Source: Flavobacterium sp. NRK F7
GTDB lineage: Bacteria; Bacteroidota; Bacteroidia; Flavobacteriales; Flavobacteriaceae
Direction of reading: 5' to 3'
Assembly (NCBI RefSeq): GCF_024054195.1
Contig: NZ_JAMXLB010000001.1
Coordinates: 569,079 to 633,078 of the forward strand
DNA: 64,000 bases
The notes under the pieces were generated by a model. That model saw only the letters and a program-made list of their open reading frames with translations, ran no database searches and was not told where the DNA came from. The position numbers and the translations under genes were made by a program. This document shows positions 14,345 to 23,827 of this stretch, in pieces (the stretch's first letter is position 1; the number at the start of each line of letters is the position of its first letter).

Positions 14345-17300
14345 TTATAGCTTTTTAACCACTAGATTTACTTCAACGGTTGTCTCGTTAACAAGTTCAA
14401 CAACTAGTTCTTTGGTTCCTTCTGTGACAATGAAAGAATCTGTTGGAAAGTCGTTTTCAGCATCAAGTAACAATTCATATCTTCCTGCTGGTAAATGATT
14501 CAACTTCCAAATTCCGTTGCTATCACAATAGGTAAGATCTTGTGTTGTACCATCTATTTTCTTTAAAAGAATTTTAGATACAACACCTTGATTTCCTATG
14601 ATTTTTCCGGCTAAACTTGCGGTTTTACTACTGTTTTCGCCTCCTATTTGTGCTTGAGAAATCGAAATACCTTGTGATCTTGGTACACTAGTTGGGTCTT
14701 CAAAATCCTCAAAATCTTCATTCTCAGGTAACGCTTTTTCTACATTTAGACCGATACTTTCTGCTTGCAAAATCGTCATAGCTGTAGGTACACGAGACCA
14801 CCAAGCTTTTCCTTCTTTTTCTGATTTAATTTCAGTTAATTCATCGACAATGGATAAGTACATAGGATCTTCGATTACTGGAACTTCTCCTCCATTCCAA
14901 ATTTGGCCTGTTTGCATATAATAACGAACCGCTTCTTCAAAACCTGGACGAACAGTTATCACTACTCTTGCCATGCCCGCTTGCATAAAATTCCTAAACA
15001 AAGGATCGTTAGTATCGTCATATTGATATAAACTTGACCAATCGGAACGATTACCCCAATAATAAGGGTATAAATGATACGATAAAATGTCCCATTCAAA
15101 AGCTTGCTCAATAAATTTTACAAAAGAGGTATATTTATCTAATGATTCATTAACATTCACTTCATACTTTTCAAAAGTATCTTCATTATTGCTTAAATCA
15201 TTTCTTCCATAAGTAAATTTGGAATTTGGATTTTGAGAAATAATATAAGAGATACAGTTTTTGCGTAAAATTTTATTTTCAAACTCACGATAGAAGCCTG
15301 GGTTTGTTCCTTTTATTTGAACGCCTAGCGCTTTTTCTTGAGCTAATTTTTCATTATACACAGCCAAAGCTTCTTCATAACCATCGATAATTGCCTTGAA
15401 GGTTTCTTGTTGCCATTTTTGTTTAAACTCTGGAGTTACTCCACATTCAATTGTTGCAGTAGCATTAAAAACGAAACTGTTCAAATAATATACTGATAAA
15501 GGAATTTCTCCTTCAAACCTTTTTAGTTGTTGACTAAATGTTGGTGATGGATAAGCTTGTGCTTTATCTGTAAATCGTAAATTTCCAATTCCAAAATGCA
15601 TTCCATGTGCTTGTCTCCAATCGCCATCTTCAATACTCGCCCATGAAACCTGAGCGTTTTTAGTATAATATCCTTCAGGAATTTTTAAATTTTCCTTGGC
15701 ATGAAAAGTTTCATGTCCGTCTTGATATCCACCAGAAGAGACTGTATTATTTGAGAACGACTTTCCAATGTGAATGGTTTCGGCTGGATTTGATTGAATT
15801 TCCACATTGTATTTACTTGCCCAAAATTTTATAGTACTTTCGTTGATTTTTGAATAATCAGAAAGGTTTAACGAATTAGAACCTTTATTTTCTTTATCAT
15901 AAACTCTAGGATCAACTGGCTCAATTAACTTACTACCACCTAAACCCGATTTTAAACCTAAAGTGTGCAATTTAGCAGGTTGTGGAATCATAAATTCAAA
16001 CATCAAACGCTTACCATAGTTCACAATTTGATTTTTATAAATTTTATCTACCCATCTGTAAACTCCTACTACATGTTTATCACCATTTCGATTATCAAAA
16101 CCATGAGAGTTTGTTTCTTCAAACTCTTCCATTATTTTTTCAATACGCTCTTGTTTTACCTTGGTTACAATTCTGTCTAAAGCTTTATCAGTAATTTCTT
16201 TTGCTTGTGTAATAGCTTGACGGGTACTGTTTTCTTTTGAACTATTCGTTGCAAAACCTGCTGAGGCCCCTAATGTTAATTCTTGGATAGGTCGGTAACT
16301 CACATTAGCATTAGCATAAAAGTCTTTATTATTTTGAATAACTGTAGCTACTTCATTTTGCATTTCAAAGCGTGAAGTTGTACTTGTGTCAGATAATTTT
16401 TCATGCTCATTCTCATTTGAAGTTGAACTTGTTAACTCATTTCTACGAAGTTTACGAGTAGTTTTGTCTTTGTACTCGCGAGCCATTATATTTTCAATAT
16501 GTGCAACTTCTCCTTCAATATAACTGTGTGTGGTTTGCTCTACTTTTTTATAATCCGTTATACCCAATTGTTTTACTCCAAAACCACTTGGAACAAATAC
16601 CTCATATTCATCGGTTAAGTTTCCAATTTCATCTTCGATACTTTCAAGAATAATTTTACCTTTAAAACAGGTTTGCAAATGAAAAGATGGAACTTCTACA
16701 AAAGCTTTTCTTCCATTAGTAAATGTGATAGTTCCTCTAAAACTGGTAATCTCAGGTTCATTGATTATTGTTGGATTACCAATTTGAATATTATTTATAT
16801 AAATTGTATTACCAACTCTTGAAATACTATAAGAAACTAAACCGTTATTATTATAATTACCAGTAGTTTTCTCTAAAGTATATTCAAACTTAGATAAATT
16901 CCAAGAGTGGTCAGGTACTTGAATAGATAAATCACAATTAAAATACTTTCTTATAGAAAATGTTTTTGGACAAATTACAAAACCAAAAGTGTTTGCAGGA
17001 GCTGTTATCGCTGGAATTAATACACCTCCAATGGATACACTCGTATTTTCATTAATAAAAGTATTTTGATTAATTATTTCCTGATTATTTCCTGTTTCAA
17101 TTGAAATGTATTGTTGTAAATCTTCAAAGTTTTCAAAAACATCTGTTAATTCAAAAGCTGAAGCATCCATTCTACTCAAATTTTTTTCAGGACTAAAGTC
17201 TTTACCTGTAAGTTCTAATAAGGCTTCAAAACTTTCTTCAGATAAATTTTGAGATAAATAATTGGTATCTAAAATCTCATTGTAATTGAAAATGAATTTT

Positions 17301-18205
17301 GGATATTCTGGTTGTTTAACATATTCTGGTTGTTGACAAGGGTCTAAAGGATCATAAGAAACTTGAGGGTCTTTAATTGCACACCATGCCCTTTTGGCCT
17401 CTTCTAATTTTGCTTCATATTCTTCTCTTAATGGCTTTATTATTAGTAAATGTTCTTCTTTTGCAACTTCATAGGCTGCTTCATATTCTTTTTTATATTT
17501 TCTATGAACAGCTTTAAGTTCAAATTCTAATTTTTTTAGTTGCTCTTTTTTTAAAATAGCTTCAGCTCTTCTTTGTTGATTAACCATTTCATCAGAAGCA
17601 ACCGTTTCAAACACTTCGTCACCTGTTAATTTACTAAGAGATTTAGATGGAGAATTTTCAGCAACTTCTTTTTCTTCAATAAATAATTTTTTAGGGAAAA
17701 CTATCTTAGCATTAATCAATCTTTTTGCTTGATCAAAATTAATTCTATCATATTTAGAAATCAAGTGATTAGAAATAAGCAATTGCATACTTGCTTCTTT
17801 ACAATAGAAATCATTCTGTGTTACTGTTTGATAAAATAAATTATCCCATAATTGCGTTAAAGCAGCTTTGTCTGTTATAGCTGTAAGACCAACAATTTGA
17901 GTATCTAATTCCTGCTGGGTTACTTTATCTCTATTCGCAATTAGCCAGTCACTAAAATCAAATAATTTTCTATCAATTGCTTTAATTTCATCCAATTTCA
18001 AGAAAGTAAAATTAGTAGCAGCTTCTTTCATTGCTTGCCATTTCGTTTGGCTGATTGGCTTATTTTGCACAATTTCATCAAAAAAACCAAGTGTTCCATC
18101 TTCATTTCTAAAAATAAAACGTTCATTTTTTTCGACATCTTTTGTTAATTGTGGAGCTCTCATTGTTACAAAACGGAAGAGCGTGTTTTTAATTTGTGTA
18201 CTCAT
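14345..18205 (-). CDS. Large putative toxin-carrier protein (1286 aa) with C-terminal carboxypeptidase-regulatory-like domain
   Basis: A 1286-residue protein without a signal peptide. Residues about 210-295 are a charged coiled coil (KKEQLKKLEFELKAVHRKYK). The middle contains many beta-rich segments and a striking stretch, YRWVDKIYKNQIVNYGKRLM, around residue 740. The last 85 residues look like a carboxypeptidase-regulatory/SpaA-type beta sandwich (SNGIWKLNHLPAGRYELLLD). It is the first gene of the toxin locus, transcribed divergently from a LexA-like repressor. By position and size I infer a delivery, scaffold or fibre role for the toxins downstream. The secretion route is not evident, and no T6SS, eCIS or T9SS genes occur in the window. 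Confidence 0.6.
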   Translation of the reverse strand: MSTQIKNTLFRFVTMRAPQLTKDVEKNERFIFRNEDGTLGFFDEIVQNKPISQTKWQAMKEAATNFTFLKLDEIKAIDRKLFDFSDWLIANRDKVTQQELDTQIVGLTAITDKAALTQLWDNLFYQTVTQNDFYCKEASMQLLISNHLISKYDRINFDQAKRLINAKIVFPKKLFIEEKEVAENSPSKSLSKLTGDEVFETVASDEMVNQQRRAEAILKKEQLKKLEFELKAVHRKYKKEYEAAYEVAKEEHLLIIKPLREEYEAKLEEAKRAWCAIKDPQVSYDPLDPCQQPEYVKQPEYPKFIFNYNEILDTNYLSQNLSEESFEALLELTGKDFSPEKNLSRMDASAFELTDVFENFEDLQQYISIETGNNQEIINQNTFINENTSVSIGGVLIPAITAPANTFGFVICPKTFSIRKYFNCDLSIQVPDHSWNLSKFEYTLEKTTGNYNNNGLVSYSISRVGNTIYINNIQIGNPTIINEPEITSFRGTITFTNGRKAFVEVPSFHLQTCFKGKIILESIEDEIGNLTDEYEVFVPSGFGVKQLGITDYKKVEQTTHSYIEGEVAHIENIMAREYKDKTTRKLRRNELTSSTSNENEHEKLSDTSTTSRFEMQNEVATVIQNNKDFYANANVSYRPIQELTLGASAGFATNSSKENSTRQAITQAKEITDKALDRIVTKVKQERIEKIMEEFEETNSHGFDNRNGDKHVVGVYRWVDKIYKNQIVNYGKRLMFEFMIPQPAKLHTLGLKSGLGGSKLIEPVDPRVYDKENKGSNSLNLSDYSKINESTIKFWASKYNVEIQSNPAETIHIGKSFSNNTVSSGGYQDGHETFHAKENLKIPEGYYTKNAQVSWASIEDGDWRQAHGMHFGIGNLRFTDKAQAYPSPTFSQQLKRFEGEIPLSVYYLNSFVFNATATIECGVTPEFKQKWQQETFKAIIDGYEEALAVYNEKLAQEKALGVQIKGTNPGFYREFENKILRKNCISYIISQNPNSKFTYGRNDLSNNEDTFEKYEVNVNESLDKYTSFVKFIEQAFEWDILSYHLYPYYWGNRSDWSSLYQYDDTNDPLFRNFMQAGMARVVITVRPGFEEAVRYYMQTGQIWNGGEVPVIEDPMYLSIVDELTEIKSEKEGKAWWSRVPTAMTILQAESIGLNVEKALPENEDFEDFEDPTSVPRSQGISISQAQIGGENSSKTASLAGKIIGNQGVVSKILLKKIDGTTQDLTYCDSNGIWKLNHLPAGRYELLLDAENDFPTDSFIVTEGTKELVVELVNETTVEVNLVVKKL

Positions 18206-18234
18206 TTTTATAAAATAATTAAGGTAAAGTTTGG

Positions 18235-18260
18235 TTTAAAAGGCTGCGCAACCTTTTAAA
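18235..18260 (-). promoter_or_regulatory. Leader stem-loop of the carrier gene
   Basis: The arms TTTAAAAGG and CCTTTTAAA surround a core containing TGCGCA, about 30 bases upstream of the carrier start codon. It lies inside the predicted 5' leader and could control translation or terminate early. Confidence 0.5.
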
Positions 18261-18306
18261 TGAAGAATATATTCTAAGTAAATGATGCTTAAAATCAATT
18301 ACAATG

Positions 18307-18338
18307 CAAATATAGAAGAAAATAATCTAATATACAAA
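18307..18338 (-). promoter_or_regulatory. Promoter of the toxin locus
   Basis: On the minus strand this is TTTG, 20 bases, TATATTTG: a Bacteroidota -33/-7 pair about 105 bases upstream of the carrier start. Thirty of its 32 bases are identical to the patatin-operon promoter at 54481-54512. Confidence 0.75.
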
Positions 18339-18347
18339 CAAAAGTAA

Positions 18348-18357
18348 GAAAATTTTC
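18348..18357. promoter_or_regulatory. Candidate operator, GAAAATTTTC palindrome (toxin side)
   Basis: A perfect 10-base palindrome just upstream of the toxin promoter. The same palindrome lies at 18430-18439 beside the repressor promoter. Both are accompanied, in opposite orientation, by the sequence TATACAAAC, making the intergenic region roughly symmetric. Confidence 0.5.
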
Positions 18358-18429
18358 AAAATAATTGATATTTATCTGACTGTTATCTAATTATAAATGA
18401 AAAAAATCTATTATATTCAATTTTAAAAT

Positions 18430-18439
18430 GAAAATTTTC
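18430..18439. promoter_or_regulatory. Candidate operator, GAAAATTTTC palindrome (repressor side)
   Basis: The second perfect copy, ending one base before the -7 box of the repressor gene. Occupation here would block repressor transcription, consistent with autoregulation (inference). Confidence 0.5.
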
Positions 18440-18440
18440 G

Positions 18441-18448
18441 TAAGTTTG
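18441..18448 (+). promoter_or_regulatory. -7 box of the LexA-like repressor gene
   Basis: TAAGTTTG fits the Bacteroidota TAnnTTTG -7 consensus and lies 23 bases before the ATG at 18472. I see no TTG at the usual -33 distance. Confidence 0.5.
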
Positions 18449-18471
18449 TATAAACTTTAAACGCTATTACC

Positions 18472-19170
18472 ATGGTTTCAGAAAGATTAGGTCAATATAT
18501 TGACCAAAAAGGATTAAGTTATTATGCCTTTGAAAACAGCTTGGGCGCTGGAAGAGGCAGCATTTCTAAAGCAGTAAAAGAAGGTAAAAGCATAGGTTCC
18601 AACGTGATAGAAAATATTTTGTCACAATATTCAGATTTAAACCCAACTTGGTTAGTTACTGGACAAGGATCTATGTTTAAACAGGGCGAAGATTTTTTGC
18701 TTAACAAGAGCATTGATACTTTTCCACTACGAACGGACAAAAATTTAGAGTCGCAACAAATTCCCTTATACGATATTGAAGCAGTTGCTGGTTTGGTTCC
18801 TTTATTTCAAGACCGAACCACACAAACACCTTTAGATTATATTTCAATCCCAAGATTGCCTAAATGTGATGGTGCAGTTTATGTAACGGGCGACAGTATG
18901 TATCCTTTATTAAAAAGTGGAGATATTGTTTTATACAAAGAAGTTAATGATATCAAAAATGAAATTTTTTGGGGTGAAATGTATTTATTAAGTATGGACA
19001 TGAGTGGAGAAGAATACATTACCGTAAAATATATTCAAAAATCTGAACATCAAGGACATGTTCGTTTAGTTAGTCAGAACAAACACCACCAAGATAAAGA
19101 TGTAGAACTTACAAAGATTAAGGCGTTAGCATTAGTTAAAGCCAGTATTCGAATTAATTCTATGAATTAA
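18472..19170 (+). CDS. LexA/CI-like repressor (HTH plus S24 self-cleavage domain)
   Basis: A 232-residue protein. Residues 1-65 form an XRE-like helix-turn-helix (GRGSISKAVKEGKSIGSNVI, then LNPTWLVTGQGSMF, common in phage-type repressors). The C-terminal half is an S24 peptidase fold. It has an Ala106-Gly107 candidate cleavage site in EAVAGLVPL, nucleophile Ser142 in TGDSMYPLLKSGD, and general-base Lys186 in ITVKYIQK. This matches LexA/CI proteins that self-cleave when stimulated by RecA filaments. It is divergent from the toxin locus, with paired palindromes between them. No other phage genes are nearby, so it may be a host-domesticated repressor of the locus (inference). Confidence 0.88.
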   Translation: MVSERLGQYIDQKGLSYYAFENSLGAGRGSISKAVKEGKSIGSNVIENILSQYSDLNPTWLVTGQGSMFKQGEDFLLNKSIDTFPLRTDKNLESQQIPLYDIEAVAGLVPLFQDRTTQTPLDYISIPRLPKCDGAVYVTGDSMYPLLKSGDIVLYKEVNDIKNEIFWGEMYLLSMDMSGEEYITVKYIQKSEHQGHVRLVSQNKHHQDKDVELTKIKALALVKASIRINSMN

Positions 19171-19174
19171 AATT

Positions 19175-19207
19175 AAAAAGGGAATCACTTGGAAGTGATT
19201 CCCTTTT
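19175..19207. terminator. Bidirectional terminator
   Basis: The stem AAAAAGGGAATCACTT / AAGTGATTCCCTTTTT with a GG loop lies between the convergent repressor and M1 peptidase genes. T-runs occur on both strands. Confidence 0.88.
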
Positions 19208-19225
19208 TAATACGTTTAAATTTCA

Positions 19226-21106
19226 TTATTTTTTTTCATAAACGTTGTTTGACAAATCTACATCAGCCATTAATCCGCTTGGATCTATCACTACTGCTTG
19301 AATGGTAGTACTCACTTTATCAATTGTAAATGAAAAAGTAGGTGCCGCCCAATCCCAACCTTTCAAAACTGTTCTGTTTATAGAATACGGATTTGGTTTT
19401 TCCCAACGCATTAACGTATTTGGAATGTAAAATGTTTCTTGTGATCCATCTTCATACACTACTAATAAGTCAATGGGCATTGGCATTCTACCAATTCTTT
19501 CCAATGTAATTTTAGTTTTAGCATTTTCATCTGTAACTTCTTTAATACTGTAATCAATAGTGTTTGTTGTTTGAGTCCAATCTAACAAGTACCAATCTAA
19601 ATTAGCACCTGAAACTTTTTCGGCACTTCTTTTAATATCATTAGGAGTTGGATGCGTTAATTTATAATCACTGTAATATCTTTTTAAAGTTTTCATCAGA
19701 TTTTCAACACCTATCACATACCCTAATTGAGACAAGAAAATTTCTCCTTTACTATAAGCTGCAATACCATAACTCCTATTAAAATCATAACGATCTGCGT
19801 GAGTAGATAAAGGTTGTTCCGTTCCTGTTTTTACTAAAAAACGATAGTTATTATAAGCCCCTTCAAATGGATTTTCTTCTTTTCCTTCTGCAGGAGGCAA
19901 TACACTTTCCATAGCCAAATCTGAAATAAATGAAGTAAATCCTTCATCCATCCACTCATGTTTCGATTCGTTTGAGGCTAAAATATGTTGGAACCAAGAA
20001 TGTGCAAACTCATGGGCTGTAACTCCTACTAAACTACCATAGCTCCTATTACCAGTAATAAGCGTACACATTGCATATTCCATTCCACCATCACCACCTT
20101 GTACAACCGAGTACTGTTTGTAAGGATATTGACCCACATTTTTATTGTAAAAATCTAATAACTCGGCTGTTTTAGGCTGTAGTTTCTTCCAGTTTTCTAA
20201 GTTTTCGGGTTTGTTCTTGTAGAAAAAATGCAATTCTACATTGTTTGGACCTAAAATCATATCATGAACATACTCTTTATCAGCTCCCCAAGCAAAGTCA
20301 TGTACATTAGGCGCTATAAAATGCCATGTTAGTGTTTTTGCTTTCTTTGGATATTTCACCTCAACTCCTTTATCTTGGTAACCATGTCCAATTTCGTTTT
20401 TATTCTGTAAATAGCCAGAACCACCTATGATATATTCTTTATCAATGGTAATTTTAACATCAAAATTACCCCAAACTCCGTGAAATTCTCTTCCGATATA
20501 GGGGTCAGCATGCCAACCTTCATAATCGTATTCAGCCATTTTAGGATACCATTGTGTCATGGATAAAGCTACACCTTCTTCAGAATTTCTTCCCGACCTT
20601 CTAATTTGTAAAGGAACCTGTCCCTCAAAGTCTAAAGTAAAAGTACTTTTTTGTTTCGGTAAAATGGGTTGATTTAAAGTGACTTCTAATACCGTACCCA
20701 CAACTTTTGTTTTCGCTACGACACCATTTTGCATAAAATTAGCTACATTTAAATACCCAATTTCATTTGGTTTTAAAGTACTAATTCTACTTTCTTTAAC
20801 TTCTTTATCTGCTTGCTTGAACGTTCTCACCATTCTACCGTCTGGATCAGAAATAGTTTGCAGTCTCGAATCCATAGCGCTTCCTGGTTGAAAAGCATTA
20901 GGATACAAATGATAAAAAACTTTTTGAAGGGTATCGTTTGAATTATTACTATAAACCAACTCTTGAACGCCTTTATACTTAAAATCTTTCACATTCATTT
21001 CCAGTTCCATTTTATAATCAACATGTTGTTGCCAATAACCTGGATTAGGGTTATTTTGACTAAATCCAACAAAAGAGAATAAACATAATGCAATTAGTTT
21101 TTTCAT
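19226..21106 (-). CDS. M1 family zinc metallopeptidase
   Basis: From the Met at 21106 the protein has 626 residues and starts with a signal peptide (MKKLIALCLFSFVGFSQ). A start eight codons earlier would place the N-terminus in the T-run of a terminator, so it is unlikely. The zinc site is GVTAHEFAHSWFQH with the distal Glu in KHEWMDEGFTSF, as in M1 aminopeptidases. GGDGGMEYAM corresponds to the GxMEN exopeptidase motif. It is probably a periplasmic or exported aminopeptidase; substrates unknown. It lies downstream of the subtilase gene but is separated from it by a terminator. Confidence 0.9.
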   Translation of the reverse strand: MKKLIALCLFSFVGFSQNNPNPGYWQQHVDYKMELEMNVKDFKYKGVQELVYSNNSNDTLQKVFYHLYPNAFQPGSAMDSRLQTISDPDGRMVRTFKQADKEVKESRISTLKPNEIGYLNVANFMQNGVVAKTKVVGTVLEVTLNQPILPKQKSTFTLDFEGQVPLQIRRSGRNSEEGVALSMTQWYPKMAEYDYEGWHADPYIGREFHGVWGNFDVKITIDKEYIIGGSGYLQNKNEIGHGYQDKGVEVKYPKKAKTLTWHFIAPNVHDFAWGADKEYVHDMILGPNNVELHFFYKNKPENLENWKKLQPKTAELLDFYNKNVGQYPYKQYSVVQGGDGGMEYAMCTLITGNRSYGSLVGVTAHEFAHSWFQHILASNESKHEWMDEGFTSFISDLAMESVLPPAEGKEENPFEGAYNNYRFLVKTGTEQPLSTHADRYDFNRSYGIAAYSKGEIFLSQLGYVIGVENLMKTLKRYYSDYKLTHPTPNDIKRSAEKVSGANLDWYLLDWTQTTNTIDYSIKEVTDENAKTKITLERIGRMPMPIDLLVVYEDGSQETFYIPNTLMRWEKPNPYSINRTVLKGWDWAAPTFSFTIDKVSTTIQAVVIDPSGLMADVDLSNNVYEKK

Positions 21107-21120
21107 ATTTTTTAAAATTA

Positions 21121-21158
21121 AAAACCACAAAGGGAAACGCGAGTTTTTCTTTGTGGTT
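21121..21158 (-). terminator. Terminator of the subtilase gene
   Basis: The stem AAACCACAAAG / CTTTGTGGTTT with a 16-base loop is followed by T residues on the minus strand, 25 bases after the subtilase stop. Confidence 0.75.
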
Positions 21159-21183
21159 TATTGATATTATAAGAGTTAGAGCA

Positions 21184-22779
21184 TTATTTTGACATTTGTT
21201 CTGCCATTAATAAAGCATTATATGCATTTACAATTTTACCTGTTTTTGAGATGGTAGAAAAATTCGCTTTATGCTGATCTTCTCCTACAGCAACCTCATT
21301 TTTCAAAGGTGTACCACTTTCCATAATAATCTGTTTTACTTGTGCTGCAGATAATTTTGGATAATAAGAACGTATTAAAGCAGCAACACCTGCAACATTT
21401 GGAGAAGCCATTGAGGTTCCTTGTAAATATTCATAAGTTTGATTTGGTGTAGTTGCATAAATTTTAACTCCAGGTGCAAAAATATCAACATTTTTTGTAC
21501 CGTAGTTTGAGAAACTAGCAACCATTTTTGAACTATAACTTGGAGCTAATGCACCAATAATTAAAACATTATTTGAAATTTCTGGAGCACCATCATAAGA
21601 GTCACTTGGATACTTGTTTTCCACATCTAAGTCTTTAGAATCGTTTCCAGCAGCAAAAATTACTAAAACATCTTTTGATGCTGCATATTTTAAAGCATCT
21701 TGCACCCATTCTTTATGAGGAGAATAGTATTTACCAAAAGAACCATTAATTACTTTTGCTCCATTATCTACAGCATAACGAATACCTAAAGCAATATCTT
21801 TATCATACTCGTCTCCATTTGGAACTGCTCTTACTGCCATAATTTTTACATTATTTGCAACACCGTCACCTCCTTTATTATTTCCACGAACTTGAGCTAC
21901 AATTCCCGATACGTGAGTTCCGTGTTTGGCATCTTCTGGATCTGGACCAATAACATTGTTGTTTCCATACTTAGTATCATTAATGTCATTAGGATTATCA
22001 CCCACAATAGAACGCCCATCAAAATCTACGTTAAAATTATAGTTCAATTGGTCCGCAAAATGATCAATTCCCCCTTTTACTTGCTCTTTAAATTCAGCAA
22101 CAGTTCCATCAGGAAAAACTCTTTGTAAGAAAAACTCTTTGTAATTATTTAAAGCCTCATTATCTGTTTGCATGGCTTTTAAATCAGCTTCTGTAAAATC
22201 TTCTTTTTTTAGATACTCTTGTAATTCTTTGGCAGCGTTTAAAAGCCCTTCATAAAACTGCTTTCTTTGCATAGCCGTTTGAACCTCTGCGTCTAATTCT
22301 GCTTTTGCTTTATCATAATCTGGCGTTCCAGGTCCTTGCTTCACAATACGAGTCATTTCTAATTGCTCGTTATTACTATCTCCTAAAAAGTTCCATCCAT
22401 TAATATCATCCACATAACCATTGTTATCATCATCCTTACCATTATTTGCAATTTCTTTAGGGTTAACCCAAATTACACCTTTTAAATCTTCGTGACGAAT
22501 ATCAACTCCCGAATCAACAATTCCTACTACAACAGTAGTGCTTTTTTTACCTTTTAATAATTCTGCATACGCTTTATCCACACTCATTCCTGGTACCGTA
22601 TCTTTAACTAAATCCAAGTGACTCCATCTTTTTAAATCATTTTCAGCTAAAGGAGTTACTTTTAGCGGTAAGTTATCAATATTAACAGGTGGTGTTGAAA
22701 TTATTGCTTTGGTACCACCACAACTAGCTAAAACTAAAGCTAATGCAGTAGAAAAATAAATTGGTCTTAAATTTCTCAT
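21184..22779 (-). CDS. S8 family serine peptidase (subtilase), predicted lipoprotein
   Basis: A 531-residue protein whose N-terminus ends in a lipobox (LALVLASCGG). The catalytic triad is visible: Asp in VGIVDSGVDIRHEDL, His in KHGTHVSGIVA and Ser in QGTSMASPNVAG, with the oxyanion Asn in FAAGNDS. A 120-residue helical insertion lies between the Asp and His blocks, longer than in minimal subtilisins. It is probably surface- or periplasm-attached and degrades proteins. Confidence 0.92.
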   Translation of the reverse strand: MRNLRPIYFSTALALVLASCGGTKAIISTPPVNIDNLPLKVTPLAENDLKRWSHLDLVKDTVPGMSVDKAYAELLKGKKSTTVVVGIVDSGVDIRHEDLKGVIWVNPKEIANNGKDDDNNGYVDDINGWNFLGDSNNEQLEMTRIVKQGPGTPDYDKAKAELDAEVQTAMQRKQFYEGLLNAAKELQEYLKKEDFTEADLKAMQTDNEALNNYKEFFLQRVFPDGTVAEFKEQVKGGIDHFADQLNYNFNVDFDGRSIVGDNPNDINDTKYGNNNVIGPDPEDAKHGTHVSGIVAQVRGNNKGGDGVANNVKIMAVRAVPNGDEYDKDIALGIRYAVDNGAKVINGSFGKYYSPHKEWVQDALKYAASKDVLVIFAAGNDSKDLDVENKYPSDSYDGAPEISNNVLIIGALAPSYSSKMVASFSNYGTKNVDIFAPGVKIYATTPNQTYEYLQGTSMASPNVAGVAALIRSYYPKLSAAQVKQIIMESGTPLKNEVAVGEDQHKANFSTISKTGKIVNAYNALLMAEQMSK

Positions 22780-22860
22780 TTATTTTAAATTATATATTTA
22801 TTTTATTTAGTATTTGACAAAAATCTGCTTTAAAAGTTACATTTTACTAATGTATTAACA

Positions 22861-23721
22861 CTATTTTAAGATTTCTTCACAAGAAAACACCTCATTTAAC
22901 CGAATTCCTTTCTCTGTGTTTTGCAATGTTATTATTGGATTGTGGGCATCATGCTCTAGAAATAAATAAAAATTTTCTGCCACAGCTCTTTTTAAAAAAA
23001 CATCTTTTTCATCCATTGATAGTAAAGGCCTTGTATCATATCCCGTTACATAAGGCAAAGGAATATGTCCAGCAGTGGGTAATAAATCTGCCATAAAACA
23101 AATGGTCTTGTCTTTATAGGTAATCATAGGAATCATTTGCTTTTCTGTATGACCATCTGCAAAAAAGATACCAAAATTTAATTCGCTTTTTTCAACAAAC
23201 CCATTTTCAGGTCTTGTAATAAAATGCAACTGACCACTTTCTTCCATTGGAATGATATTTTCTTTTAAAAAAGAAGCTTTTTCTCGCGGATTTGGTTGTG
23301 TCGCCCATTCCCAATGATTTTCATTGGTCCAAAATTTAGCATTTTTAAAAGCAACTTCATAACCAGTTCTATCTTTGTTCCAAATTACACTTCCACCACA
23401 ATGATCAAAGTGAAGATGCGTCATAAAAACATCTGTAATATCATCTCTATGAAAGCCTTTTTCTTTAAGGGATTTATCTAAGGAATGATTTCCCCACAGA
23501 TTATAGTACCCAAAAAATTTATCCGATTGTTTGTCACCCATTCCTGTATCAATCAAAATCAAACGATTTCCTTCTTCAATTAATAAACAACGAGCCGCAA
23601 TATCAATTAAATTATTACTATCTGCAGGGTTGGTTTTATTCCAAATTGTTTTGGGTACAACACCAAACATGGCTCCTCCATCTAATTTAAAATTCCCAGC
23701 TTCTATAGGGTATAAATTCAT
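22861..23721 (-). CDS. MBL-fold metallo-hydrolase
   Basis: A 286-residue cytoplasmic protein with the metallo-beta-lactamase metal motif THLHFDHCGG and further ligands in FADGHTEKQ and FLEHDAHNP. The family includes lactonases, glyoxalases and RNases; the small size and lack of a beta-CASP domain suit a small-molecule hydrolase. No signal peptide. It stands alone between the subtilase and the suf operon, transcribed away from the latter. Confidence 0.85.
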   Translation of the reverse strand: MNLYPIEAGNFKLDGGAMFGVVPKTIWNKTNPADSNNLIDIAARCLLIEEGNRLILIDTGMGDKQSDKFFGYYNLWGNHSLDKSLKEKGFHRDDITDVFMTHLHFDHCGGSVIWNKDRTGYEVAFKNAKFWTNENHWEWATQPNPREKASFLKENIIPMEESGQLHFITRPENGFVEKSELNFGIFFADGHTEKQMIPMITYKDKTICFMADLLPTAGHIPLPYVTGYDTRPLLSMDEKDVFLKRAVAENFYLFLEHDAHNPIITLQNTEKGIRLNEVFSCEEILK

Positions 23722-23827
23722 CTTTAATTTTTTCTTGCAATTTACAAAAATTACCTATAAATGCTAAGGTAAAGCCGTATATAAAAAAAAGTTATACGTT
23801 TATAAGTTATAAAAATGTTACGAATTC

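Noticed and set aside
18472..19170. Prophage boundary suggested by the CI-like repressor
   Set aside because: No integrase, capsid, tail or lysis genes, and no att repeats flank it; the neighbours are the toxin locus and ordinary chromosomal genes.
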